Of a stretch of 64,000 nt of DNA, positions 1 through 8,635 are shown in pieces. The notes beneath the pieces were generated by a model, which saw nothing but the letters and a program-made list of their open reading frames with translations, searched no databases and was not told the origin of the DNA. Within the stretch, counting starts at the first letter, position 1. Every line of letters begins with the position of its first letter. Location of the stretch: NCBI RefSeq assembly GCF_016862075.1, contig NZ_BOMG01000044.1, forward strand, positions 186,001-250,000. The letters run 5' to 3'. The position numbers and the translations under genes are program-made. Origin of the DNA: Actinoplanes couchii (lineage in GTDB: Bacteria > Actinomycetota > Actinomycetes > Mycobacteriales > Micromonosporaceae).

Positions 1-802
1 CGTCGACCTGCGGCGACGGCACCGGACCAAAGATCAACTTCCAACGCCCGGTTGCGGTACGCCCCAACTCCCGCACCGTGGCGTCCAGCACCACCCGGGC
101 CCCCGACTCGGCGGCAGCGGCGGCGATCAGCCGGGTCATCCCCCCGTCGACGGCCGCGAACACCGGTCGCCCCGGCACCCGCTTGCTGCGCGCCTGCGCC
201 GCCCGGACCGCGCCGGACAGGGTCCGCTCGGTCTCCGCGGTGGCCGCCAGCTGCGGCATGGTCACCCGCAACGACAGCTGATCGGCCCGGCCCGCGTAGA
301 CCCCGCCGAGCATCGGGTCGACCAGCCGGTCCACCACCTCGTCGCCGTACCGGTCCCGCACCAGCTTTCCGACCGCGATGTCCTGACCGGGCGCCAGCAG
401 CGGACGGCCGGTGTCCCGGTCGGCGTGCGCTTTCGGGAGGGCCACCCCGTCGAGCAGCGACAGGTCACCGGGCACCCCGACCAGGGTGCCGCCGGGGATC
501 GGAGCGAGCCGCCCCTGGATGGCCAGCGCCGCCGGGCGGGCGGCCGGGTGCACCAGATCGAGGCCGAGCCGGCGGGCCAGGGCGACCGCCGCGGACTCCC
601 CGCCGTCGGCCGCGCTGTTCAGGAACGACTCGGCGCCCCGCTCGACGGTGAGTCCATCCAGGTCACCGGTGTGCAGCTTGCCGCCCAGCGAGCCGCTCCG
701 CTCGTACACGACGATGTCTGTCAGTGGGTCGAGGTCTCGCAGGCGGACCGCCGCCGCGAGGCCCGCGATGCCACCGCCGATGATCGCGATCCGTTTCCGC
801 AC
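1..802 (-). CDS. hemG: Protoporphyrinogen/coproporphyrinogen oxidase, 3' end outside window (partial)
   Basis: This FAD-dependent oxidase acts late in haem synthesis, converting a porphyrinogen to a porphyrin. In Gram-positive bacteria the family usually acts as coproporphyrinogen III oxidase (CgoX/HemY). The N-terminus reads VRKRIAIIGGGIAGLAAAV, a classic GxGxxG FAD-binding motif, followed by an ERSGSLGGKL segment typical of the family. The GTG start at 802 has a GGGAGG ribosome site about 8 nt upstream. About 267 codons are visible and the C-terminal part lies beyond position 1. It sits 42 bp downstream of hemE in the same direction, so the two are probably cotranscribed. Family assignment is firm; which porphyrinogen it uses is inferred from lineage. 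Confidence 0.88.
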   Translation of the reverse strand, partial: MRKRIAIIGGGIAGLAAAVRLRDLDPLTDIVVYERSGSLGGKLHTGDLDGLTVERGAESFLNSAADGGESAAVALARRLGLDLVHPAARPAALAIQGRLAPIPGGTLVGVPGDLSLLDGVALPKAHADRDTGRPLLAPGQDIAVGKLVRDRYGDEVVDRLVDPMLGGVYAGRADQLSLRVTMPQLAATAETERTLSGAVRAAQARSKRVPGRPVFAAVDGGMTRLIAAAAAESGARVVLDATVRELGRTATGRWKLIFGPVPSPQVD

Positions 803-844
803 GCCTCTCACCCTCCCCTGGGGCAACTCCCGGACGACAGGGTC

Positions 845-1879
845 TTAGGTCCCGGAAACCTCGTGCACCAGGGCCACCAGACGGGTCAGGATCTCCGGGT
901 CGGTCTCCGGCATCACGCCGTGGCCCAGGTTGAAGACGTGCCCGGGGGCCGCCTTGCCCTGCGCCAGCACCCGGCGGGTCTCGCGCTCGACGGTCTCCCA
1001 GCCGGCGAAGAGCATCGCCGGGTCCAGGTTGCCCTGCACCGCGCGGTCCGGGCCGATCCGGCGGGTCGCGTCGTCCAGCGGGGTCCGCCAGTCGACGCCG
1101 ACCACGTCCGCACCGGCCTCGCCCATCGCCTCCAGCAACACCGTGGTGTTGACCCCGAAGTGGATCCGGGGCACACCGGCATCGAGCAGGCTGCGCAGCA
1201 CGGCCGCCGAGTGCGGCATCACATAGCGCCGGTAGTCGGCCTCGGACAGCGCGCCGGCCCACGAGTCGAAGAGCTGCACGGCGCTCACCCCGGCGTCGAC
1301 CTGCACCCGCAGGAACGTCGAGGTGATCTCGGCGAGGCGGCCGAGCAGCGCGTTCCACAGCTCGGGGGCGCCGTACATCATCGCCTTGGTCTTCAGGTAG
1401 GTCCGCGACGGACCGCCCTCGATCAGGTAGCTGGCGAGCGTGAAGGGCGCCCCGGCGAAACCGATCAGCGGCGTCGAACCCAGCTCGGCGACCAGCAGTT
1501 TCACCGATTCGCTGACGAAGTCGACGTCACCGGCGGCCAGCGGGCGCAGGCGCTCCAGATCGGCCTCGGCGCGGATGGGCTCGGCCACCACCGGGCCGGT
1601 GCCGGCCACGATGTCCAGGTCGACGCCGGCCGCCGCGATCGGCACCACGATGTCGCTGAAGAGGATCGCCGCGTCCACGCCGTGCCGGCGCACCGGCTGC
1701 AGGGTGATCTCGGTGACCAGATCCGGCCGGCGGCACGACTCCAGCATGCCGACGCCCTCACGGATCTTGCGGTACTCCGGGAGCGAGCGCCCGGCCTGCC
1801 GCATGAACCACACCGGCGTGTGCGGCACCGATCGACCACGGCACGCCCGGACGAAGGGGGAATCCTCGAGAACCGTCAC
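845..1879 (-). CDS. hemE: Uroporphyrinogen decarboxylase HemE
   Basis: Cytosolic enzyme that removes four carboxyl groups from uroporphyrinogen III to give coproporphyrinogen III. The 344-residue length fits the family. The diagnostic N-terminal motif PVWFMRQAGRSLPEYR, which carries the substrate-binding arginines, is at residues 22-37, and ILFSDIVVPI with the catalytic Asp region follows at about residue 71. The C-terminal FNLGHGVMPETDP motif is also present. The start is GTG at 1879 with an AGGA-type site upstream. It is the first gene of the hemE-hemG pair and is divergent from the DUF3000 gene across about 80 bp, which must hold both promoters. Confidence 0.96.
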   Translation of the reverse strand: MTVLEDSPFVRACRGRSVPHTPVWFMRQAGRSLPEYRKIREGVGMLESCRRPDLVTEITLQPVRRHGVDAAILFSDIVVPIAAAGVDLDIVAGTGPVVAEPIRAEADLERLRPLAAGDVDFVSESVKLLVAELGSTPLIGFAGAPFTLASYLIEGGPSRTYLKTKAMMYGAPELWNALLGRLAEITSTFLRVQVDAGVSAVQLFDSWAGALSEADYRRYVMPHSAAVLRSLLDAGVPRIHFGVNTTVLLEAMGEAGADVVGVDWRTPLDDATRRIGPDRAVQGNLDPAMLFAGWETVERETRRVLAQGKAAPGHVFNLGHGVMPETDPEILTRLVALVHEVSGT

Positions 1880-1962
1880 CCGGCCATCCTGTCACGCGAG
1901 GAGATCCGGCCCGGCGGCGCGGCGAGCACCGTACCCGCGCTTGATCGGCATAGGCTGCCCTC

Positions 1963-2529
1963 ATGGCGTCCCCCTCCGCTGCCCCCGAGGCGTTCACCCG
2001 CGCCGTTGCCGGGTTGCGCGCGGAGTCGCCGCGGCCGGAGATCCTTCTCGAGGAGATCGCCGCGCCCCAGCGGCTCGCGCCTTTCTCGTTCGCTCTCAGC
2101 GCCACCGTGCTCCGTGCCGGTGACGAGGTGGCGAGCGGCCGGCTCATCCTGTTGCACGATCCGGCCGGGCACGACGCCTGGCGCGGCGACCTACGGCTGG
2201 TCACGCTGGTCACGGCGGAGTTGGAGGAGGATCTGGCCTCCGACCCGTTGCTGCCGGAGGTGGCCTGGACCTGGCTGACCGACGGGCTGGATCAGCACGC
2301 GGCGGCCTACACGGCGATCGGCGGCACGGTCACCCAGACCGCGTCCACCCGGTTCGGCGAGCTGTCCGGCCCGGCGCCGACGGCCGATCTGGAGGTGCGC
2401 GCGTCCTGGACGCCGACCTCCGGCGACTTCGGCGCGCATCTGCGCGGCTGGTGCGTGATGCTGTCGTCGACGGCGGGGCTGCCCCCGCCCGGCGTGGCGT
2501 CGATCACCGACCGCCACGCCCGGGCGTAA
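1963..2529 (+). CDS. DUF3000 family protein
   Basis: A 188-residue soluble protein of the DUF3000 family, which is confined to actinobacteria and commonly lies between hemE and the RNase D gene, as here. No catalytic motif is evident. The sequence is acidic, with a conserved-looking LASDPLLPEVAWTWL segment near residue 95 and no signal peptide or membrane span. The ATG start has no clear Shine-Dalgarno sequence. A TAGGCT hexamer about 8 nt upstream would allow a leaderless transcript. It converges on the protease gene with only 15 bp between stop codons. The function is unknown. Confidence 0.8.
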   Translation: MASPSAAPEAFTRAVAGLRAESPRPEILLEEIAAPQRLAPFSFALSATVLRAGDEVASGRLILLHDPAGHDAWRGDLRLVTLVTAELEEDLASDPLLPEVAWTWLTDGLDQHAAAYTAIGGTVTQTASTRFGELSGPAPTADLEVRASWTPTSGDFGAHLRGWCVMLSSTAGLPPPGVASITDRHARA

Positions 2530-2544
2530 GAGGCGTACGAAGAG

Positions 2545-3588
2545 CTAGCCGTTCCCGCAGGCCCCGAGGGTCTCGCAGGCGACCTCGATCGGGATCGCCA
2601 GGCCGATGCCCTCGGCGTCCCGTGCCTTGGCCGTGGCGATGCCGACGACCTGCTTCTCCGCGTTGACCACCGGGCCGCCGGAGTTGCCCGGGTTGATCGG
2701 CGCGTCGAACTGGATCGTCGGGCCGTCCTCGGTGTCGCGGAAGGCGCTGATCACGCCGGTGCTGACCGAGTCCTCCAGACCGAGCGGCGCACCGACGGCC
2801 ATCACCTGCTGGCCCGGCTTCACGTCACCGGACGCCACCTCGAGCGGGGCGATCTCCCGGTTGGCCCGCAGCAGCGCCAGGTCCTTCTCCGGGTCCACCT
2901 TGACGATGGTGGCGTTGATCCGGGTGTTGCCGCGTTCCAGAGCGACCTGCCGCTCGCCGCCCTCGAAGGTCTCCTCCACCACGTGGTAGTTGGTGAAGAG
3001 GCTGGTGCGCCCGTCGGACTGGCCGACCGAGAAGGCGGTGCCGGTGAACTCGCCGGCCCGGACCCGGAAGACGCTGGGCAGCACACCCTCGGCGACACTC
3101 TCCGAGTCGAAGACCGAGGTGAGCTTCTTCTCCAGCTCCTCGGTGCGCTGCTGGGAGGTGCCGACCGCCTCGGTCAGATCCTCACTGGCCTCCAGCACCC
3201 GCTCCATCCGCAGCAACTGCCAGCCGGAGACGGCCACCAGGACCGCGACCAGGCCGACGCCGGCCACCTTGAGCTTGCCGCCCTTGGACCGGCTCTCGGC
3301 CCGCGGCGGCGCGGCCTCCATCGGCGGCGGCGTGTAGGACTGCTGCTGATAGGGCTGCTGATACGGCTCCTGGTAAGGCTGCTGATACTGCTGCTGGTAC
3401 CCGGTCGACCAGGCCTGGGGCTGTTCGTAGACCGGCTGCTGCTGCTGAACCGGGGGCTGCTGGGCCCACGGATCCTGCGCCTGGGTGTCGTTCCAGGAAC
3501 GGTCCGACTCCTGCCAGGACCACTCCTGGGATCGCCGTCCTCCACCGGCTCCGTTGGCGGGCGTGAAGGGTTCGAACGAGTTGCTCAT
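2545..3588 (-). CDS. Membrane-anchored trypsin-like serine protease (HtrA-like, no PDZ)
   Basis: A 347-residue protein. Residues 1-105 are a cytoplasmic tail rich in Gln, Pro and Tyr with QPYQ-type repeats, residues 107-125 form one transmembrane helix, residues 128-160 look like a short coiled coil, and residues 165-340 form a chymotrypsin-fold protease exposed outside the membrane. The triad is visible as His202 in TNYHVVE, Asp236 in DPEKDLALL and Ser303 in PGNSGGPV. No PDZ domain follows, unlike most HtrA proteins. The ATG at 3588 was chosen over longer in-frame starts because a GGGAGG site precedes it and upstream codons look non-coding. Its substrate is unknown. Confidence 0.85.
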   Translation of the reverse strand: MSNSFEPFTPANGAGGGRRSQEWSWQESDRSWNDTQAQDPWAQQPPVQQQQPVYEQPQAWSTGYQQQYQQPYQEPYQQPYQQQSYTPPPMEAAPPRAESRSKGGKLKVAGVGLVAVLVAVSGWQLLRMERVLEASEDLTEAVGTSQQRTEELEKKLTSVFDSESVAEGVLPSVFRVRAGEFTGTAFSVGQSDGRTSLFTNYHVVEETFEGGERQVALERGNTRINATIVKVDPEKDLALLRANREIAPLEVASGDVKPGQQVMAVGAPLGLEDSVSTGVISAFRDTEDGPTIQFDAPINPGNSGGPVVNAEKQVVGIATAKARDAEGIGLAIPIEVACETLGACGNG

Positions 3589-3734
3589 CCGGCGCGGCCT
3601 CCCGGTCGATTCGGCGCTGCGGGTATTGGTACGGATGAAACGGCGGAACGGATGAACTCCCCGAAAGATCGAGAATCGACGCGCCGGGACCCCGGCTGCG
3701 CACGGCAAGGGTGCCACCCCCGTACGGTTACGGT

Positions 3735-5039
3735 GTGACCGACGAAGCACCCCTGCGCCGTCGGGACTCGCCGGACACGGCAGGAGACGGACCGCACCTC
3801 GTGCCGCCCGACCCGACATCTGGCGGTCCCGAGGAAGAGCCCCGTCCCTCGACACCCCTGACCGCGCCTCGCGACGGCACGCCGCGACCGGTGGAGACCT
3901 CGGCCGAGCTGGCCGAGATCGTCGCCCGGATGGCCTCGGGCTCCGGCCCGGTCGCCGTGGACGCCGAGCGTGCCTCGGGCTATCGATACACCCAGCGCGC
4001 CTACCTGGTGCAGCTGCGCCGGGCCGGCGCCGGAACGGTGCTGATCGACCCGATGCCGCTGGACGATCTGCGCACCCTGGACGCGGCACTCGCCGACACC
4101 GAGTGGGTGCTGCACGCCGCCAGCCAGGACCTGCCGTGCCTGGCCGAGCTGGGCATGAAACCGCGCCGCCTGTTCGACACCGAGCTGGCGGCCCGGCTGG
4201 CCGGTTTCGAGCGGGTCGGGCTGGCCGCCCTGACCGAGCAGTTGCTCGGCTACTCGCTGGAGAAACACCACTCGGCGGCGGACTGGTCGACCCGGCCGCT
4301 GCCGGAGTCGTGGCTGACCTATGCCGCGCTCGACGTGGAGCTGCTCACCGATCTGCGTGATCTGCTCGCCGACGAGCTGGAGCGGCAGGGCAAGACCGCG
4401 TGGGCGGCCGAGGAGTTCGCCGCGCTGGTGGCCGGCGCGGACCGACCACCCCGGGTGCGCCCGGACCCGTGGCGGCGCACGTCCGGCATCCACCGGGTGC
4501 GTGGCGCGCGGGCGCAGTCCCGGGTGCGCGCGCTCTGGTACGCGCGGGACGGTGTCGCCGCCCGCCGGGACTCGGCTCCCGGCCGGGTGCTGCCGGATTC
4601 GGCGATCGTGGCCGCGGCCGAGGCCGATCCGAAGGACGAGCGGACCCTGCTGGGCATCTCCGGCTTCGGTGGCCGTTCGGTGCGGCGGCTCGCCAAGATC
4701 TGGCTGGACGCCCTGGAGCAGGCCCGTGACCTGCCGGACGACGCGCTGCCGGTGAACCAGCCGGTGGACGGACCGCCGCCGCCGCACCGCTGGGCCGAGC
4801 GTGATCCGGTCGCGGCGGCCCGGCTGGCCCGCTGCCGGCAGATCGTGGTGGGCACCGCCGAGCAGCACAATCTCCCGCCGGAGAACCTGATCAGCCCGGA
4901 CTTCATCCGCCGGCTGGCCTGGTCGCCGCCGAACGAGGTCACTCCGCGCACGGTCGGTGACCTGCTGCTGGGCTTCGGCGCCCGGAACTGGCAGGTGGTC
5001 CTGCTGGCCGACGATCTGGCCAAGGTCCTGCCGGAATAA
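3735..5039 (+). CDS. rnd: Ribonuclease D-like 3'-5' exonuclease with HRDC domain
   Basis: A 434-residue protein with an N-terminal DEDD-type exonuclease domain and a C-terminal HRDC region. Motif I reads VAVDAERASG, motif II lies in WVLHAASQDLPCL, and the motif III segment LTYAALDVELL supplies the Tyr/Asp pair of the DEDDy class. The HRDC-like part starts near residue 255 (RVRALWYARDGVAARRD). The family trims RNA 3' ends, including tRNA precursors. The GTG at 3735 gives the family-like start VTDEAPLRR; a GTG at 3711 is an alternative and neither has a strong ribosome site. It is divergent from the protease gene. Confidence 0.9.
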   Translation: MTDEAPLRRRDSPDTAGDGPHLVPPDPTSGGPEEEPRPSTPLTAPRDGTPRPVETSAELAEIVARMASGSGPVAVDAERASGYRYTQRAYLVQLRRAGAGTVLIDPMPLDDLRTLDAALADTEWVLHAASQDLPCLAELGMKPRRLFDTELAARLAGFERVGLAALTEQLLGYSLEKHHSAADWSTRPLPESWLTYAALDVELLTDLRDLLADELERQGKTAWAAEEFAALVAGADRPPRVRPDPWRRTSGIHRVRGARAQSRVRALWYARDGVAARRDSAPGRVLPDSAIVAAAEADPKDERTLLGISGFGGRSVRRLAKIWLDALEQARDLPDDALPVNQPVDGPPPPHRWAERDPVAAARLARCRQIVVGTAEQHNLPPENLISPDFIRRLAWSPPNEVTPRTVGDLLLGFGARNWQVVLLADDLAKVLPE

Positions 5040-5087
5040 AACCCTTTTTCGGTACGAATAACGGAACCAACCGTGGCATCAGCGCGA

Positions 5088-5115
5088 GCGATGCGGCCCC
5101 ACCGGGCCGCATCGC
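5088..5115. terminator. Hairpin terminator downstream of rnd
   Basis: A perfect 12-bp stem (GCGATGCGGCCC paired with GGGCCGCATCGC) closes a 4-nt loop about 50 bp after the rnd stop. There is no T-run, as is common in GC-rich actinobacteria, so termination is inferred from stem strength and position. Confidence 0.55.
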
Positions 5116-5186
5116 GACCGCCGGGCCGGATGCGGTGGTCCCGCTTCATTTCTCCTTCGTGGTGCCGATTCCCGGAGGGTGTGGCA

Positions 5187-5209
5187 GCTACTAGTTACTG
5201 GCGAGTAGC
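5187..5209. promoter_or_regulatory. Inverted-repeat operator candidate for fadA-fadB
   Basis: Nested inverted repeats lie in the fadA leader. GCTACT (5187-5192) pairs with AGTAGC (5204-5209), and inside this TACT-GGCG-AGTA (5196-5207) forms a tight repeat. The element overlaps a -10-like TAGCAT and sits 44 bp before the fadA start. The size and symmetry fit a TetR-type fatty-acid regulator, but the regulator is not identified. Confidence 0.5.
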
Positions 5210-5252
5210 ATTGCCGACACATTCTGGGTTCACGCCCGCAAGGAGGCTTGCT

Positions 5253-6449
5253 GTGCCCCGTGAAGTACGCGAGGTCGTCTTCGTCGACGGCGTCCGCACC
5301 CCGTTCGGCAAAGCGGGCGGCATGTATGCCGAGACCCGCGCCGACGACCTGGTGATCCGCTGCATCCGAGAGCTGCTCAAGCGGAACCCGGACCTCCCGC
5401 CGGAGAAGGTGGAGGAGGTCGCGATCGCGGCCACCACCCAGATCGGCGACCAGGGCCTGACCGTCGGCCGGACCGCCGCGCTGCTCTCCGGCCTGCCCAA
5501 GACCACGCCCGGTTACTCCGTCGACCGGATGTGCGCGGGCGCCATGACCGCGGTGACGAACGTCGCCGGCGGCATCGCGATGGGCGCGTACGACATCGCC
5601 ATCGCCGGTGGTGTCGAGCACATGGGCCGGCACCCGATGGGCGAGGGCGTCGACCCGAACCCGCGGATCCTGGCCGAGAAGCTGGTCGACCCGACCGCCC
5701 TGGTGATGGGCTCGACCGCGGAGAACCTGCACGACCGGCTGCCGCACATCACCAAGGAGCGGGCCGACCTCTACGGCCTCAATTCACAGATCAAGACGGC
5801 CAAGGCGTACGCCAACGGCAAGATCCAGCCGGACCTGGTGCCGGTCGCGACCCGCAGCGCCGAGCTGGGCTGGGGCCTGGCCACCGTGGACGAGGCACCG
5901 CGCGAGACGTCGCTGGAGAAACTGGCCACGCTGAAGACGCCGTTCCGCCCGCACGGCCGGGTCACCGCGGGTAACGCGGCGGGCCTGAACGACGGCGCCA
6001 CCGCGGCGATCATCGCGGACGAGAAGACCGCTCGTGAGCTGGGCCTGCCGGTGGCAATGCGGCTGGTCTCCTACGCGTTCGTCGGTGTCGAGCCGGAGAT
6101 CATGGGTTACGGCCCGATCCCGTCGACCGAGAAGGCGCTGAAGAAGGCCGGTCTCACCATCGACGACATCGGCCTGTTCGAGCTGAACGAGGCGTTCGCC
6201 GTGCAGGTACTGGCCTTCCTGGACCACTACGGCATCGCCGATGACGACCCCCGGGTGAACCCGTGGGGTGGCGCGATCGCCATCGGTCACCCGCTGGCGT
6301 CCTCGGCGATCCGCCTGATGACCCAGCTCGCCCGGCAGTTCGCCGAGCGCCCCGACGTCCGCTACGGCGTCAACGCCATGTGCATCGGTATCGGCATGGG
6401 CGGCACCGTGATCTGGGAGAACCCGTACTGGGAAGGCGCGGCCAAGTGA
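5253..6449 (+). CDS. fadA: Acetyl-CoA acyltransferase (thiolase) FadA
   Basis: A 398-residue beta-ketothiolase that cleaves 3-ketoacyl-CoA with CoA in the last step of fatty-acid beta-oxidation. The acyl-accepting Cys94 is in VDRMCAGAM. The NEAFAVQ motif, the GHPLASSAIR histidine and the C-terminal CIGIGMGG cysteine complete the thiolase active site. The GTG at 5253 is preceded by AGGAGG at 5241-5246 with ideal spacing, so longer in-frame starts are rejected. The stop overlaps the fadB start by 4 nt (GTGA), meaning the two subunits of a trifunctional-type complex are translationally coupled. Confidence 0.94.
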   Translation: MPREVREVVFVDGVRTPFGKAGGMYAETRADDLVIRCIRELLKRNPDLPPEKVEEVAIAATTQIGDQGLTVGRTAALLSGLPKTTPGYSVDRMCAGAMTAVTNVAGGIAMGAYDIAIAGGVEHMGRHPMGEGVDPNPRILAEKLVDPTALVMGSTAENLHDRLPHITKERADLYGLNSQIKTAKAYANGKIQPDLVPVATRSAELGWGLATVDEAPRETSLEKLATLKTPFRPHGRVTAGNAAGLNDGATAAIIADEKTARELGLPVAMRLVSYAFVGVEPEIMGYGPIPSTEKALKKAGLTIDDIGLFELNEAFAVQVLAFLDHYGIADDDPRVNPWGGAIAIGHPLASSAIRLMTQLARQFAERPDVRYGVNAMCIGIGMGGTVIWENPYWEGAAK

Positions 6450-8506
6450 TCGAGAACCCGAACGAGGTAGTCACCAAGGCCCTGCTGCGCCTGGTGCCGG
6501 TGCCCGGTCTGGACAAGCCGGCCGCCCTGATCACGCTGGACAACGGTTTCGACCACAAGAAGCCGAACAGCTTCGGCCCGGGCGGCCTGACCTCGCTGGA
6601 CGAGGCGATCACCGCGGCCACCGAGGCGGATCCGGCGTTCATCGCGCTGACCGGCAAGCCGTACATCTTCTGCGTCGGCGCCGACATCACCGGGATGCCG
6701 CTGATCAGCTCCCGCGAGCAGGCGCTCGCGCTCGGTGAGATGGGCCACCGGGTGTTCGCCCGGCTGCGGAACAGCACGATCCCGACGTTCGCGTTCGTCA
6801 ACGGCGCGGCGATGGGCGGCGGCCTGGAGGTGGCGCTGCACTGCCACTACCGGACCGTCTCCACCGGCGCGGCCGCGCTGGCCCTGCCCGAGGTCGCGAT
6901 CGGCCTGATCCCCGGCTGGGGCGGCTCGCAGATCCTGCCGAACCTGATCGGCATCATCAACGCCGCCACGGTCATCCTGCAGAACCCGCTGACCCAGAAG
7001 CAGCTGCGCCCGAAGCAGGCCAAGGAGTGGGGTGTCGCGGACGCCCTGTTCGAGGCGGCCGACTTCCTGGAGGACTCGCTGGCCTGGGCGGCCGGTGTGG
7101 TCAAGGGTGACGTCACGGTCGAGCGCCCGGAGATCGAGCGCAAGGACTGGGACGGCGTCCTGGAGTTCGCGAAGGCGGTGCTGGACGAGAAGCTGCACGG
7201 CGCCGTCCCGTCCGCGAACAAGGCTCTGGAGCTGCTGGCCCTGGCCAAGACCGCGTCGTTCGAGGACGGCACGGCGGCCGAGACCGAGGCCCTGGCCGAC
7301 CTGATCATGGGCGACGAGTCGCGGGCCAGCCTGTACTCGTTCGACCTGGTCCAGCGCCGGGCCAAGCGCCCGGTCGGGGTTCCGGACCGCTCGCTGGCCC
7401 GCAAGGTCACCAAGGTCGGCGTGATCGGCGCCGGCCTGATGGCCTCCCAGCTGGCCCTGTTGTTCGTGCGCCGCCTCCAGGTGCCGGTGGTGCTGACCGA
7501 CCTGGACCAGGAGCGGGTCGACAAGGGCGTGGGCTACGTGCACGCCGAGATCGACAAGCTGGTCGCCAAGAAGCGCCTGGACGAGGGCACCGCCGCCCGG
7601 CTGCGCCTGCTGGTCAGCGGCTCGGTGGACAAGTCGGTGTTCGCCGACGCCGACTTCGTGATCGAGGCGGTCTTCGAGAACCTGGAGCTGAAGAAGCAGA
7701 TCTGGGCCGAGTTCGAGAAGATCGTCAAGCCCGAGGCGATCCTGGCGACCAACACCAGCTCGCTGTCGCTCACCGAGATGGCGGCCGATCTGGAGCACCC
7801 GGAGCGGCTCGTCGGTTTCCACTTCTTCAACCCGGTCGCCGTCCTGCCGCTGCTGGAGATCATCCGCGGGGAGAAGACCGACGACGCCACGCTGGCCACC
7901 GCGTTCGAGGTCGGCAAGACCCTGAAGAAGTCGTCGGTGCTGGTCAAGGACGCTCCGGCGTTCGTGGTCAACCGGCTGCTGACCCGGGTCACCAGCGAGA
8001 TCTTCCAGGCCATCGACGCGGGCACCCCGCTGAGCGTGGTGGACGTGGCGATGGACCCGCTGGGTCTGCCGATGCGCCCGATCGCGCTGCTGCAGCTGGT
8101 CGGCCCGGCGGTGGCGTACCACGTGGGTGAGACCTTGCACACGGCCTTCCCGGACCGTTACGTGGACTCGCCGAACCTCAAGCGGATCGTCGACTCCAAG
8201 CTTCCGGTGATGGTCGACAAGGAGATCAACCCGGCGGTGATCGAGCTGCTGGAGGTCGGCGACTCCCCGCTGACCGCCGACGAGGTCCGGCAGAAGGCGC
8301 TCGACGGCCTGGCCCAGGAGATCCGCCTCATGCTGGACGAAGGCGTGGTCGCCGAGGCCCAGGACATCGACCTGTGCATGATCCTCGGCGCCGGTTACCC
8401 GTTCCATCTGGGTGGCATCACGCCGTACCTGGACCGCAGCGGCACCGCCGAGCGGATCACCGGCAAGAGGTTCCTCGCCGACGGTGTGGCGAACCTCCGC
8501 GCCTGA
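6446..8506 (+). CDS. fadB: 3-hydroxyacyl-CoA dehydrogenase/enoyl-CoA hydratase FadB
   Basis: A 686-residue bifunctional beta-oxidation enzyme. The N-terminal third is a crotonase domain with the oxyanion-hole segment NGAAMGGGLEVALH and the acidic active-site region ALPEVAIGLIPGWGG. From about residue 325 an NAD-binding 3-hydroxyacyl-CoA dehydrogenase domain begins with VGVIGAGLMASQLA, and its HFFNPV catalytic His motif lies near residue 460. It hydrates enoyl-CoA and then oxidises the 3-hydroxyacyl-CoA, handing product to FadA. The GTG start overlaps the fadA stop and a GGAAGG site lies about 10 nt upstream. It is the last gene of the pair, followed by a terminator. Confidence 0.95.
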   Translation: MIENPNEVVTKALLRLVPVPGLDKPAALITLDNGFDHKKPNSFGPGGLTSLDEAITAATEADPAFIALTGKPYIFCVGADITGMPLISSREQALALGEMGHRVFARLRNSTIPTFAFVNGAAMGGGLEVALHCHYRTVSTGAAALALPEVAIGLIPGWGGSQILPNLIGIINAATVILQNPLTQKQLRPKQAKEWGVADALFEAADFLEDSLAWAAGVVKGDVTVERPEIERKDWDGVLEFAKAVLDEKLHGAVPSANKALELLALAKTASFEDGTAAETEALADLIMGDESRASLYSFDLVQRRAKRPVGVPDRSLARKVTKVGVIGAGLMASQLALLFVRRLQVPVVLTDLDQERVDKGVGYVHAEIDKLVAKKRLDEGTAARLRLLVSGSVDKSVFADADFVIEAVFENLELKKQIWAEFEKIVKPEAILATNTSSLSLTEMAADLEHPERLVGFHFFNPVAVLPLLEIIRGEKTDDATLATAFEVGKTLKKSSVLVKDAPAFVVNRLLTRVTSEIFQAIDAGTPLSVVDVAMDPLGLPMRPIALLQLVGPAVAYHVGETLHTAFPDRYVDSPNLKRIVDSKLPVMVDKEINPAVIELLEVGDSPLTADEVRQKALDGLAQEIRLMLDEGVVAEAQDIDLCMILGAGYPFHLGGITPYLDRSGTAERITGKRFLADGVANLRA

Positions 8507-8521
8507 TCAGGTGACGGATCG

Positions 8522-8550
8522 AGGCCCCCGCACTGCCGGTGTGGGGGCCT
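8522..8550 (+). terminator. Intrinsic terminator after fadB
   Basis: The arms AGGCCCCCGCAC and GTGTGGGGGCCT (8522-8533 and 8539-8550) pair with a single G-T wobble around a short loop, 15 bp after the fadB stop, and are followed by TTCGGCGTT. Confidence 0.75.
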
Positions 8551-8635
8551 TCGGCGTTATCGTGCACGAATTCAGCGTTCAGCTTTCAGTCGGCGTTCCG
8601 GCCGTCGATAGGGACCACCGAACAATGGAGCGTCG

